Shown here: positions 9,065 to 17,094 of the stretch, in pieces
Layout: every line of letters starts with the position of its first letter
Position numbering within the stretch: position 1 is the first letter of the stretch
Assembly (NCBI RefSeq): GCF_030718085.1
Contig: NZ_JAVAJF010000002.1
Coordinates: forward strand, 62,001-126,000
Length of the DNA stretch: 64,000 bases
Direction of reading: 5' to 3'
From: Marinobacter sp. MDS2
Lineage (GTDB): Bacteria > Pseudomonadota > Gammaproteobacteria > Pseudomonadales > Oleiphilaceae
Notes under the pieces: model-generated
Seen by the model: the letters and a program-made list of their open reading frames with translations, nothing else
Told to the model about the DNA's origin: nothing
Databases searched by the model: none
Translations under genes and position numbers: made by a program

Positions 9065-10462
9065 ATGTCTACCAGAAAGCCCGCAAAATCTGTTTCTCGC
9101 ATCAAGACTGGCAGCTTTGAGCGTCGACTGTCTCTGACCAAGGCGGGGTTGTTCGCCGGGACCCGGATGGCATCCCACATGGCTACGAATTGGTTTAGCG
9201 ACAAAGAAACCCGTGAACAACGGCATCGTGCCATGCTTTCGAACCAGTCCAGGTTTCTGGTGGACGAGCTGGGCCGGCTCAAAGGCAGTGTGGTGAAGAT
9301 TGGCCAGGTCATGGCGTTATACGGTGAACATTTTCTACCGGACGAAGTCACCGAAGCTCTGCACACACTGGAAGACCAAACCACCTCGCTGGAGTGGCCG
9401 GCCATCGAGCGGGTGCTCAAAGAAGAAATGGGTGCTGATCGGCTGGCGGAACTGGAGGTGGCTCCCGAACCTATAGGCGCAGCGTCTTTGGGGCAGGTAC
9501 ACCGCGCGGTTCGAAAAAGCGACGGGCTGGAGCTGGTGTTGAAAGTTCAGTACCCGGGGGTTGCGGATGCGGTAGACAGCGATTTGAACGCCGTAGCCCA
9601 GTTGTTGAAAGTCGCCCGGCTGGTCAGCTTTGGGCCAGAGTTCAACGATTGGCTGGAAGAAGTCCGGGAGATGATGCACCGTGAAGTGGATTATCGACTG
9701 GAGGCCCGCACCACTGAAAAATTCCGCACCATGCTCAGCGGCGATCCACGGTTCGTTGTGCCCCGCGTGCTGCAGGAATATTCGACCGATCACATCATCG
9801 CATCCACCTACGAACACGGCCATTCTGTGAGCTCACCGGAAGTCGCCGCCTTGCCTCAGGCGCGGCGCAGCGAACTGGGCAAAGCGGCTCTGGAGTTGTT
9901 CTTCAGAGAGCTGTTTGATTGGGGGGAAATCCAGACCGACCCGAACTTTGGCAATTACCGAATTCGAATTGCAAACGAGTCGGGCGAAGACAGTGGGCAG
10001 GACAAGATCGTGTTGCTCGATTTCGGTGCAGTGCAAAGCTATACCGATGAATTCCTCACGCCAGTAATACAGATGATCAAAGCCTCGTACGAGGGAGATC
10101 TCGGCGCTGTGATCGATGGCGGTGTCACGCTGAATTTCATGAGCCGGGACTGGCCCGAGGCGGTGTTGGAAAAGTTTGGCTCTGTGTGTATGTCGGTTCT
10201 GGAACCGTTGGCCAGGGATCGATCTGAGTGGCCGGACTATGCGGTGAACAGTCAGGGTGAATACCGCTGGAAGCAAAGTGATTTGCCGTCCCGGGTTGCC
10301 AAGCAGGCTGCCCGTTCGGCCATCAGCCGGTACTTCCGGGTGCCACCCAAAGAGTTTGTGTTCCTGAATCGAAAGCTGATTGGTGTCTACACCTTCATCG
10401 CCGTACTGTATTCGGAATTTAACGGGGAAGACATCCTGCGCCGCTACCTATATCCCGAATAA
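9065..10462 (+). CDS. ABC1/UbiB-type atypical protein kinase family protein
   Basis: The 465-residue protein belongs to the ABC1/AarF/UbiB family, whose best-known members support ubiquinone synthesis as ATPase-like kinases. Family marks are the KxGQ motif (VVKIGQVMALYG, about residues 77-88), the alanine-rich loop GAASLGQVHRA that replaces the glycine loop (about 139-149), the ATP lysine in LVLKVQYPG (about 159-167), the metal-binding region TDPNFGNYRI and the DFG-type LLDFGAVQSY. It has no obvious C-terminal membrane helices, unlike the canonical UbiB, and no ubiE or ubiJ neighbours, so it is more likely a paralogue than the housekeeping UbiB. It stands alone after a 149-base gap that contains a TATAAT at 8987-8992. 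Confidence 0.85.
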   Translation: MSTRKPAKSVSRIKTGSFERRLSLTKAGLFAGTRMASHMATNWFSDKETREQRHRAMLSNQSRFLVDELGRLKGSVVKIGQVMALYGEHFLPDEVTEALHTLEDQTTSLEWPAIERVLKEEMGADRLAELEVAPEPIGAASLGQVHRAVRKSDGLELVLKVQYPGVADAVDSDLNAVAQLLKVARLVSFGPEFNDWLEEVREMMHREVDYRLEARTTEKFRTMLSGDPRFVVPRVLQEYSTDHIIASTYEHGHSVSSPEVAALPQARRSELGKAALELFFRELFDWGEIQTDPNFGNYRIRIANESGEDSGQDKIVLLDFGAVQSYTDEFLTPVIQMIKASYEGDLGAVIDGGVTLNFMSRDWPEAVLEKFGSVCMSVLEPLARDRSEWPDYAVNSQGEYRWKQSDLPSRVAKQAARSAISRYFRVPPKEFVFLNRKLIGVYTFIAVLYSEFNGEDILRRYLYPE

Positions 10463-10464
10463 CG

Positions 10465-10890
10465 CTAGCTGAAGGCTTTCTGAACCGCCCAAATCACAAG
10501 GGCGTAGCGAAGGCCTTTGCCGATTCCCACCAGGACAATAAAGTTCAGCCAGGGCACTCGCATTACACCCCCAATGAGTGTCAAGGCATCCCCGCCTAGC
10601 GGCAACCAGCCAAGTAACAGTGACCATTGCCCGTAACGGTTAAAGCGGTTCCGGGCTTTGTGTAATTGCATCTCGCTGACTGGAAACCAACGTTTGTCTT
10701 TAAAGCGATCCACTTGCCGGCCGATAAGTCCATTAACAACAGAGCCCAGTGTGTTGCCAAGGGTGGCTGACAGCCAAAGCCAGAACAGCGGCAGCCCCTG
10801 GTTTGCCAACGTGCCCAGCATTATCTCGGAATAGGCAGGCAGCAGTGTGGCAGCCGCAAATGAGGTCAGAAACAGGGTAAGGTACGCCAT
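10465..10890 (-). CDS. YqaA-type DedA-like membrane protein
   Basis: This small (141 residues) inner-membrane protein resembles YqaA, a short relative of the DedA/SNARE-associated family thought to be involved in lipid or small-molecule transport. Predicted helices lie at about residues 3-25, 33-55 and 95-135. The segment SATLGNTLGSVVNGLIGR and the WLPLGGDALTLIGGVMR segment resemble the re-entrant loop region of DedA proteins. A GGAG ribosome site 5 bases before the start supports it. It ends 2 bases from the UbiB-like gene on the other strand and is divergent from the chemoreceptor gene. Confidence 0.75.
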   Translation of the reverse strand: MAYLTLFLTSFAAATLLPAYSEIMLGTLANQGLPLFWLWLSATLGNTLGSVVNGLIGRQVDRFKDKRWFPVSEMQLHKARNRFNRYGQWSLLLGWLPLGGDALTLIGGVMRVPWLNFIVLVGIGKGLRYALVIWAVQKAFS

Positions 10891-10947
10891 GGGCGCTCCA
10901 TGCTCTACTATGTGTTTGACTGCTTACTTTAATAGGTTTTGGTTCCT

Positions 10948-13074
10948 ATGAAACACCTTTCGCTCCGCTTTAAGCTATATGGCCTGGTGATCACACTGTT
11001 ACTGCTGCTCAGTTTCAGCATTGTTTTGACGGCGCAATGGTCGTTGGCTGACATGAAGCAGCAAATGTCCGGTGATACCCGCGATACGGTGCAGAGTATT
11101 GTGATGGAGCAACTCGGCGCAACCGCTGGCCAATACGCTGAGCGGGTGGCGGGTAAATTTGAAGCAGCCTACCAGATACCGGAAATGCTGCAGGTGCTGA
11201 TCCGCCAAAATATCGAGAATGACAAGTTCGGACGCATGAGCCGATGGGCGCTGCAGGATACGGTGGGCGCCGTGTTGTCAGAACAGCCCCATCTGAGTGC
11301 AATTTATGCGCAATTCGAGCCCGATGCTTACGACGGGCTGGATGAATTTTTCAAAGACGGAGCCGCAGAACACAGCAGCGATGCCGGTACCCTGGATATC
11401 TACTATTTCCGGAACCCGCAGGGCGAGATTGAATTCAGCCGCACGGAAGACCCGGCTGAGAAGTATCTGAGTACCCGCAACGAGTTTGGTGATCGCGAGG
11501 CGGAGTGGTATCTGTGCGCGATGGATTCTCTGCAGCCGTGTCTGCTGGAACCCTACGAATACGAAATCGAGGACGGGTATTCGGAGTTGATGACCAGCCT
11601 CATTGTGCCGGTGTTGAATGAGGGGCAATTTGCCGGCGTGGTGGGCATCGATATTAATCTCGCCACTCTGCAGACTATGGTCAAAACGGTGAGTCAGGAC
11701 CTGTTTGGAGGGGCATCGAGAGTCACGTTATTGAGTGAGCGAGGCCTGATTGCCGCCTCCAGTCATTACCAGCAATACCTGGGGCGACCGTTGCAGGAGG
11801 CCTTGCCCGAACTGGCGCCGGACTTCAGCAAACTGCACCGGCAGAAGGGTGGTTTTGATGACGGACACACGCTTGCGGTCGCGCACCCGGTGAAAGTCAC
11901 CTTGTCAGGTAGCGAATGGTCGTTGCTGATCGAGTTGCCGAGAGAGGTAGCCCTTGCCAGCGTGAGTGATCTTACCGATTTGTTGTCATCAGAGGTGGCA
12001 AACACCACGAAACGGCAGGCGTTGGCGGCAACGATGGTAGTGTTGGCCGCGATAGCGCTGTTGGTGCTGCTGATGCGGTCGGTTACCCGGCCGCTGAACG
12101 AAATCCGGGACCGGATGCAGAATCTGGCGAGTTCGGAAGGTGATCTTACTCGAGAGCTCCATATTGATACCCATGCGGAACTGATCGCTCTCGCGGGCGG
12201 GTTCAATCAATTCCTTGCCCGTCTCCGAGACATGATCAGTGATCTGAAAGAGGTCAATGTCAAAGTGCGCGCTCAGGCCACCGATATGGGGGCGGTGAGT
12301 CGAGATATTGATGATCAGACCGGGCAGCAACACGGTGATATCGACAGTGTCGTCACCGCGATGAATGAAATGTCCGTAGCGGCAGGCGAAGTGGCCGGTT
12401 TCGCGGGCGAGGCGGCGGATAATGCCCGTGCGGCCCGCGACGGCATCCAGTTCACCCGGGACACTCTGGGTGCAGCGGTTAAAGAGGTGGATGCGCTGGC
12501 CAACGATATGGGGGAAGCAAGCTCGGCGATAGGGCATGTGGAGCAGCGTAGCGAAGAGATAAACCGGATTATCGAGGTGATTCGTGGCATTGCAGAACAG
12601 ACTAACTTGCTGGCTTTGAACGCGGCCATCGAGGCGGCCCGGGCGGGCGAACAGGGCCGTGGGTTTGCAGTAGTGGCGGACGAAGTTCGCAGCCTGGCCT
12701 CGAAAACACGTGAATCCACCGATGAAATCAGCGATATGATCGACGCCTTGAAAGGCGATGTCAGTGGTGCCGTATCGGTGATTCAGCACGGTGTGGGCCG
12801 TGCCTCCGGCGCTGTGGATGGCACTCGAGAAGCGGCTCATTCGCTGGCCACGGTTGTTGATCGAATCGGCGTGATTGTTGAGCACGTTACTCAGGTGGCT
12901 ACCGCCGCCGAAGAACAAAGCTCGGTGAGTGAGGAGATTAATCGCAATCTGACTCAAATCGGTGATGCGGCCACTGACCTGCGAGAACTGGCGCAGCGGG
13001 TTCGTCAAAGTGGCGAAGCACTCGACGCACAAGTCGAGGTTCTGGATGGAGAGTTGAAACGCCTGAAAACCTGA
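10948..13074 (+). CDS. Methyl-accepting chemotaxis protein with large periplasmic domain
   Basis: A 708-residue chemoreceptor. Membrane helix 1 spans about residues 12-30, a periplasmic sensor of some 315 residues follows, and helix 2 (about 352-372, ATMVVLAAIALLVLLM) leads into a HAMP domain starting near RPLNEIRDRM. The signalling tip is unmistakable: EQTNLLALNAAIEAARAGEQ, then GFAVVADEVRSLA. The sensor has Cache-like features (AEWYLCAMDS, the EPYEY segment, VGIDINLATL), which in this fold bind small ligands such as amino or organic acids. Two cysteines 8 residues apart (YLCAMDSLQPC) may form a disulfide. No CheR-docking pentapeptide ends the protein. An in-frame TTG lies 3 codons upstream of the ATG I chose. 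Confidence 0.93.
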   Translation: MKHLSLRFKLYGLVITLLLLLSFSIVLTAQWSLADMKQQMSGDTRDTVQSIVMEQLGATAGQYAERVAGKFEAAYQIPEMLQVLIRQNIENDKFGRMSRWALQDTVGAVLSEQPHLSAIYAQFEPDAYDGLDEFFKDGAAEHSSDAGTLDIYYFRNPQGEIEFSRTEDPAEKYLSTRNEFGDREAEWYLCAMDSLQPCLLEPYEYEIEDGYSELMTSLIVPVLNEGQFAGVVGIDINLATLQTMVKTVSQDLFGGASRVTLLSERGLIAASSHYQQYLGRPLQEALPELAPDFSKLHRQKGGFDDGHTLAVAHPVKVTLSGSEWSLLIELPREVALASVSDLTDLLSSEVANTTKRQALAATMVVLAAIALLVLLMRSVTRPLNEIRDRMQNLASSEGDLTRELHIDTHAELIALAGGFNQFLARLRDMISDLKEVNVKVRAQATDMGAVSRDIDDQTGQQHGDIDSVVTAMNEMSVAAGEVAGFAGEAADNARAARDGIQFTRDTLGAAVKEVDALANDMGEASSAIGHVEQRSEEINRIIEVIRGIAEQTNLLALNAAIEAARAGEQGRGFAVVADEVRSLASKTRESTDEISDMIDALKGDVSGAVSVIQHGVGRASGAVDGTREAAHSLATVVDRIGVIVEHVTQVATAAEEQSSVSEEINRNLTQIGDAATDLRELAQRVRQSGEALDAQVEVLDGELKRLKT

Positions 13075-13190
13075 GGTTGACCACCTGCTAAGTATCGGTA
13101 CTTACTATGAGCATTATGCGCAGGATCAATTTTTAATTTTTGTTGTGCGTGGCATCATTCGTGCCAAATAGATTTACCGTCTTATTCACC

Positions 13191-13208
13191 ACAAGGGTTA
13201 GCCCTTGT
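13191..13208 (+). promoter_or_regulatory. Hairpin directly upstream of the glutaredoxin ribosome site
   Basis: ACAAGGG and CCCTTGT form a perfect 7-bp stem around a TTAG loop, 3 bases ahead of the AGGAGG at 13212-13217. The position suggests an mRNA 5' hairpin, perhaps protective or modulating ribosome access, but nothing else supports a role. Confidence 0.35.
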
Positions 13209-13222
13209 CGCAGGAGGTTGTT

Positions 13223-13471
13223 ATGGAACAGGTCACAATTTACGGGCGCTCGAGCTGTGGTTTTTGTTTGCGAGCCAAAGCCCTGTGCGAGTCCCAGAAC
13301 ATGCCTTACACCTGGATTGATATGGTCGAGCAGGGTTTGAGCAAGCAGGATGTGGCAGAGCGGATTGGCCAGCCGGTTCACACGGTACCCCAGATTCTGG
13401 TGGGTTCTGAGTATGTGGGCGGCTGTGATGAGTTTTTTGCCTATGTGCGTCGGCACGTCGCCTACGAATAA
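13223..13471 (+). CDS. Glutaredoxin with CGFC active site
   Basis: An 82-residue dithiol glutaredoxin, which reduces protein disulfides and glutathione mixed disulfides using GSH. The active site is CGFC (residues 12-15) where GrxC-type proteins usually have CPYC; the TVPQILVG cis-proline segment (about residues 52-59) and the GGCDEFFAY glutathione-binding region are intact. A strong AGGAGG at 13212-13217, 5 bases before the ATG, fixes the start. It is monocistronic, ended by the bidirectional terminator at 13503-13538. The Gly-Phe dipeptide could raise the redox potential or allow cluster binding; that is inference. Confidence 0.88.
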   Translation: MEQVTIYGRSSCGFCLRAKALCESQNMPYTWIDMVEQGLSKQDVAERIGQPVHTVPQILVGSEYVGGCDEFFAYVRRHVAYE

Positions 13472-13502
13472 AGCCCGTTGACGCGTCTGCAAAGCGTCAC
13501 AA

Positions 13503-13538
13503 AAAAAGCCCGGTTACTTTTCAGTAGCCGGGCTTTTT
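13503..13538. terminator. Bidirectional intrinsic terminator between grx and pfp
   Basis: A 15-bp stem (AAAAAGCCCGGTTAC with GTAGCCGGGCTTTTT, one G-U pair) encloses a 6-base loop. T-runs follow the stem on both strands, so it can end both the rightward glutaredoxin transcript and the leftward phosphofructokinase transcript. Confidence 0.9.
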
Positions 13539-13555
13539 GCGTTCAGGGTTACTGA

Positions 13556-14818
13556 TCAGATTTTGAATTCTGTCTTCAGCTTTTTCTCAACCAGCTGGTT
13601 CTTCAGCTTGGCAACCTTCGGCAGGCCATTTTTAAAGGGCGGGAAGTTTTCCCCTTCGATCAGTGGCTGCAGGTAGTCGCGGCATTCCTGGGTAATGCCG
13701 AAGCCGTCATCCGTAATGTAGTGGATGGGCATTTTCTTTTCCTGGTTCGCCACTTCGCTCAAATTGGCTTCACCGATGGACCAGCGGTAAGGCTTGGCTT
13801 GGTCACGCACGATGGTCGGCATCAGCGCCTGCTTGCCTGCCAGTGCCATTTCCACAGCCGCTTCACCAACCGCGTAAGCCTGTTCTACGTCAGTGGCCGA
13901 AGCAATGTGGCGGGCTGAACGCTGCAGGTAGTCAGCAACCGCCCAGTGGTACTTGTGCCCCAGTGCTTGTCGGACCATGTTCGCCAGAGCCGGAGCGACA
14001 CCGCCCAGCTGGGTGTGGCCAAAGGCATCTTTGGCGCCGGCATCGGCAACAAAACGGCCATCGTCGTACTGGGCACCTTCAGAGGCTACGACCACGCAGT
14101 AACCGTAGTCTTTCACGCACTGATCCACACGCGCCAGGAATTTTTCACGGTCGAACGGGATTTCCGGGAACAGGATAATGTGAGGCGGCTCGCCTTCTTC
14201 CTGACCCGCCAAACCACCGGCCGCGGCGATCCAGCCAGCGTGACGGCCCATGACTTCCAGAATGAACACCTTGGTGGAGGTTTCACACATGGACTTGATG
14301 TCCAGGCTGGCTTCCAGCGTAGAGGTGGCAATGTATTTGCCGACAGAGCCGAAGCCGGGGCAGCAATCGGTGAACGGCAGGTCGTTATCGACGGTCTTGG
14401 GCACACCGATGCAGGTAATCGGGTAGCCCATTTTGTCGGCCAGCTGAGAGACTTTGTAAGCGGTGTCCTGGGAGTCACCGCCACCGTTATAGAAGAAGTA
14501 GCCGATGTTGTGGGCACGAAATACTTCGATCAGGCGCTCGTATTCACGCTGGTTTTCAGAAAAGTTTTTCAACTTGTAGCGGCAAGAGCCGAACGCACCG
14601 CCCGGGGTGTGGATCAGGGCCTGGATGTCTTCATCCGATTCCAGGCTGGTATCGATCAGTTCTTCGGTCAGTGCACCGATGATACCGTTGCGGCCGGCGT
14701 AGACTTTGCCGATCAGATCCGGGTATTTGCGTGCGGTTTGGATAACGCCGCATGCACTGGCATTGATAACGGCGGTTACTCCGCCAGATTGGGCATAAAA
14801 TGCGTTCTTGATCGCCAT
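13556..14818 (-). CDS. pfp: 6-phosphofructokinase, probably pyrophosphate-dependent
   Basis: This 420-residue enzyme phosphorylates fructose 6-phosphate, or reverses the reaction. The motif PKTVDNDL (about residue 140) carries a lysine where ATP enzymes have glycine, the accepted mark of pyrophosphate dependence, which makes the step reversible. The nucleotide/PPi loop reads GGGDSQDTA (about 112-120), with serine at the position that is aspartate in classical PPi enzymes and glycine in ATP enzymes. The catalytic Asp is in TVDND; the substrate region GRHAGWIAAAGGL (about 192-204) is also present. An AGGAGG lies 13-14 bases upstream of the ATG, farther than usual. It is divergent from mpl. Confidence 0.88.
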   Translation of the reverse strand: MAIKNAFYAQSGGVTAVINASACGVIQTARKYPDLIGKVYAGRNGIIGALTEELIDTSLESDEDIQALIHTPGGAFGSCRYKLKNFSENQREYERLIEVFRAHNIGYFFYNGGGDSQDTAYKVSQLADKMGYPITCIGVPKTVDNDLPFTDCCPGFGSVGKYIATSTLEASLDIKSMCETSTKVFILEVMGRHAGWIAAAGGLAGQEEGEPPHIILFPEIPFDREKFLARVDQCVKDYGYCVVVASEGAQYDDGRFVADAGAKDAFGHTQLGGVAPALANMVRQALGHKYHWAVADYLQRSARHIASATDVEQAYAVGEAAVEMALAGKQALMPTIVRDQAKPYRWSIGEANLSEVANQEKKMPIHYITDDGFGITQECRDYLQPLIEGENFPPFKNGLPKVAKLKNQLVEKKLKTEFKI

Positions 14819-14962
14819 CGCGGGCTCAAGCCTCCTGCTGGTTCAAAGTTGGCGCGAATGATACGCCAAACACGGCCGTTTTTCATGAGGGGATGCCGAC
14901 TCTTGACCCCGCAGAAAGTATGGTAGAGGCTTGGCAGGATTCAAATCGGAGGCAATACCCTA

Positions 14963-16357
14963 ATGCATATACATATTTTGGGCATCTGTGGCACGTTCAT
15001 GGGCAGTCTGGCCGTGATCGCGCGGGAACTGGGCCATACGGTGACCGGTTCTGACCAAGGTGTTTATCCCCCCATGAGCACCCAGCTTGAGGCCCAAGGT
15101 ATAACGCTGATGGAAGGCTACCGGGTGGAAAACCTGGAGCCGAAGCCTGATTTGGTGTTGATCGGCAATGCCATGTCGCGGGGCAATGTTGAAGTTGAAG
15201 CGGTGCTAAATCGCGGTATTGATTACATGTCTGGCCCGGAATGGTTGTCTCGGGAAGTACTGAGGCACCGCTGGGTGATGGCGGTGGCCGGGACTCATGG
15301 CAAAACCACCACCACCTCCATGCTGTTATGGATTCTGGATCAGGCTGGGTTTGATGCCGGTTATCTGGTCGGTGGCGTGCCACAGGATTTTCCGGTGTCT
15401 GCACGGCTGGGCACCAGTGATTTCTTTGTGATTGAAGCCGATGAATACGACAGTGCGTTTTTCGACAAACGCTCCAAGTTTATTCACTACCGCCCTAATA
15501 CCTTGATTCTGAACAATCTGGAATACGATCACGCCGATATTTTCGACAGCGTTGAAGCCATAGAGCGCCAGTTTCACCATGTGGTGCGCACGGTGCCGTC
15601 GCAAGGGCTGATCATTCGCCCCGCGTTGGATAAGCATTTAGATAACGCGTTGGATATGGGGTGTTGGAGCCCCGTTCAGGACACCGCTATTGGCAGCGAA
15701 ATATCCCGTACGACCGATTGGCGTGCAGAGCTGCTTCGAGAAGACGGCAGTCAGTTTATGGTGATTCACCACGAACAGCCGGTGGCGGTTCTGAAGTGGG
15801 CGCTGACCGGACAACACAACGTGCGCAACGCACTCTCGGCCATTGCGGCTGCGCGCCATGTGGGTGTGACGCCTGATCATGCGGTGGCCGCCTTGTGCCG
15901 GTTCTCCGGCGTAAAACGCCGCATGGAACGAGTAGGGGAGGTTGGTGGCGTGACCGTATATGATGACTTTGCCCATCATCCCACTGCCATTGCCCTGACC
16001 CTGGAAGGTCTGCGGAATCAGGTAGGCGACGAACCCATTCTGGCGATTATCGAACCGCGCTCGAACACCATGAAGCAAGGTGTGCATCAGCAAACCCTGA
16101 TCCCCAGCGCGGCCGCTGCTGACCGTGTGTTGTGGGGAAATCTGAGCGACATGGATTGGTTGCCGGAGCTGGTGGAAAGCTGGCGGGCAGAACACGGCCA
16201 ACTGGACCATCACAGCGTTGAAAATTCCGTGGCGGCGCTGATCGCCCGCGCATTGGAACAACTGCCGGAAACCTGCCACATTGTCATTATGAGTAATGGC
16301 GGTTTTGGTGGGATTCACCGCAAACTGGTGGCGGAATTGGAGAAAGTTCGTGGCTGA
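14963..16357 (+). CDS. mpl: UDP-MurNAc:tripeptide ligase, murein recycling
   Basis: Mpl attaches the recycled tripeptide L-Ala-gamma-D-Glu-meso-DAP to UDP-N-acetylmuramate, returning wall fragments to synthesis. The 464-residue protein opens with HILGICGTFMGSLA, characteristic of Mpl, has the Mur-ligase ATP loop AGTHGKTTTTSM (about residues 112-123), ADEYDSAFFDKRSKF (about 159-173) and the DDFAHHPTAI motif (about 332-341). GGAGG at 14948-14952 serves the ATG at 14963. The ubiX start lies inside its last codons, so the two are coupled, as in Pseudomonas. Confidence 0.95.
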   Translation: MHIHILGICGTFMGSLAVIARELGHTVTGSDQGVYPPMSTQLEAQGITLMEGYRVENLEPKPDLVLIGNAMSRGNVEVEAVLNRGIDYMSGPEWLSREVLRHRWVMAVAGTHGKTTTTSMLLWILDQAGFDAGYLVGGVPQDFPVSARLGTSDFFVIEADEYDSAFFDKRSKFIHYRPNTLILNNLEYDHADIFDSVEAIERQFHHVVRTVPSQGLIIRPALDKHLDNALDMGCWSPVQDTAIGSEISRTTDWRAELLREDGSQFMVIHHEQPVAVLKWALTGQHNVRNALSAIAAARHVGVTPDHAVAALCRFSGVKRRMERVGEVGGVTVYDDFAHHPTAIALTLEGLRNQVGDEPILAIIEPRSNTMKQGVHQQTLIPSAAAADRVLWGNLSDMDWLPELVESWRAEHGQLDHHSVENSVAALIARALEQLPETCHIVIMSNGGFGGIHRKLVAELEKVRG

Positions 16358-16961
16358 GGCTCCGCAGGTCGTTAATCTTGCTATCACGGGTGCCTCTGGT
16401 GCCCAGTACGCGTTGCGTCTGATGCAGTGTCTGGTCGGTCAGGGATGTCGGGTGAACGTGATGGTCAGCCGGGCCGCGCAAGTGGTGATCGCTACGGAAA
16501 CAGACTTCCGCCTGCCGGGCTCTCCGCCCGCCATGGCCGAAGCGTTCACCGCCTATTCCGGGGCCGAAGAAAAGCAGATTCAGGTGTTCGGCCGTGAAGA
16601 CTGGTTCTCGCCCCCGGCCTCTGGCTCGGGCGAAAAAGCTCCGTTGGTCATCTGCCCGTGCAGCACGGGCACGCTTTCGGCGCTAGCCACCGGTGCCAGC
16701 AACAATCTCATTGAGCGGGCCGGTGACGTGGCCTTGAAAGAGCGGCGGAAGCTGATTCTGGTGCTGCGCGAATCCCCCTATTCAGAAGTGCACCTCGAAA
16801 ACATGCTCAGGCTCACTCGCATGGGAGCCGTCATCATGCCGGCAAGCCCGGGTTTTTATCATAAGCCTCAGTCGATTGATGATCTGGTGGACTTCATGGT
16901 GGCGCGGATGCTGGACCATTTGGGCTTCTCGCAAACGTTGGTGCCACGCTGGGGCGAATGA
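16350..16961 (+). CDS. ubiX: Flavin prenyltransferase UbiX
   Basis: UbiX prenylates FMN to make the cofactor of the UbiD decarboxylase in ubiquinone synthesis. The likely start is the GTG at 16350, with GGAG at 16339-16342, overlapping the mpl stop; this gives 203 residues, the family size. Family marks are the N-terminal LAITGASGAQYALRL, the CPCSTGTLSALATGASNNLIERAGDVALKE region (starting about residue 107) that binds FMN and phosphate, and the ARMLDHLG C terminus. A longer in-frame version beginning inside mpl is unlikely. Confidence 0.95.
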   Translation: MAEAPQVVNLAITGASGAQYALRLMQCLVGQGCRVNVMVSRAAQVVIATETDFRLPGSPPAMAEAFTAYSGAEEKQIQVFGREDWFSPPASGSGEKAPLVICPCSTGTLSALATGASNNLIERAGDVALKERRKLILVLRESPYSEVHLENMLRLTRMGAVIMPASPGFYHKPQSIDDLVDFMVARMLDHLGFSQTLVPRWGE

Positions 16962-17094
16962 GAAAAGGCAACCGAGCATTGCTTGCGTTGGTTTTGGTCA
17001 AAGCGATTGATGGTTTTCATCATTGAGTGCGCGCCTCCCTCGTCACAGACTGGTTGAACATAAAAACAAGCCACTCGATACGCGAGGTTCTGCC

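Noticed and set aside
11989..13032. 347-codon minus-strand frame opposite the chemoreceptor signalling domain
   Set aside because: Antisense to a domain with textbook motifs; no coherent protein features.
13946..14926. 326-codon plus-strand frame opposite pfp
   Set aside because: Shadow of the phosphofructokinase gene; the GC-rich third positions of the real gene keep the antisense frame open.
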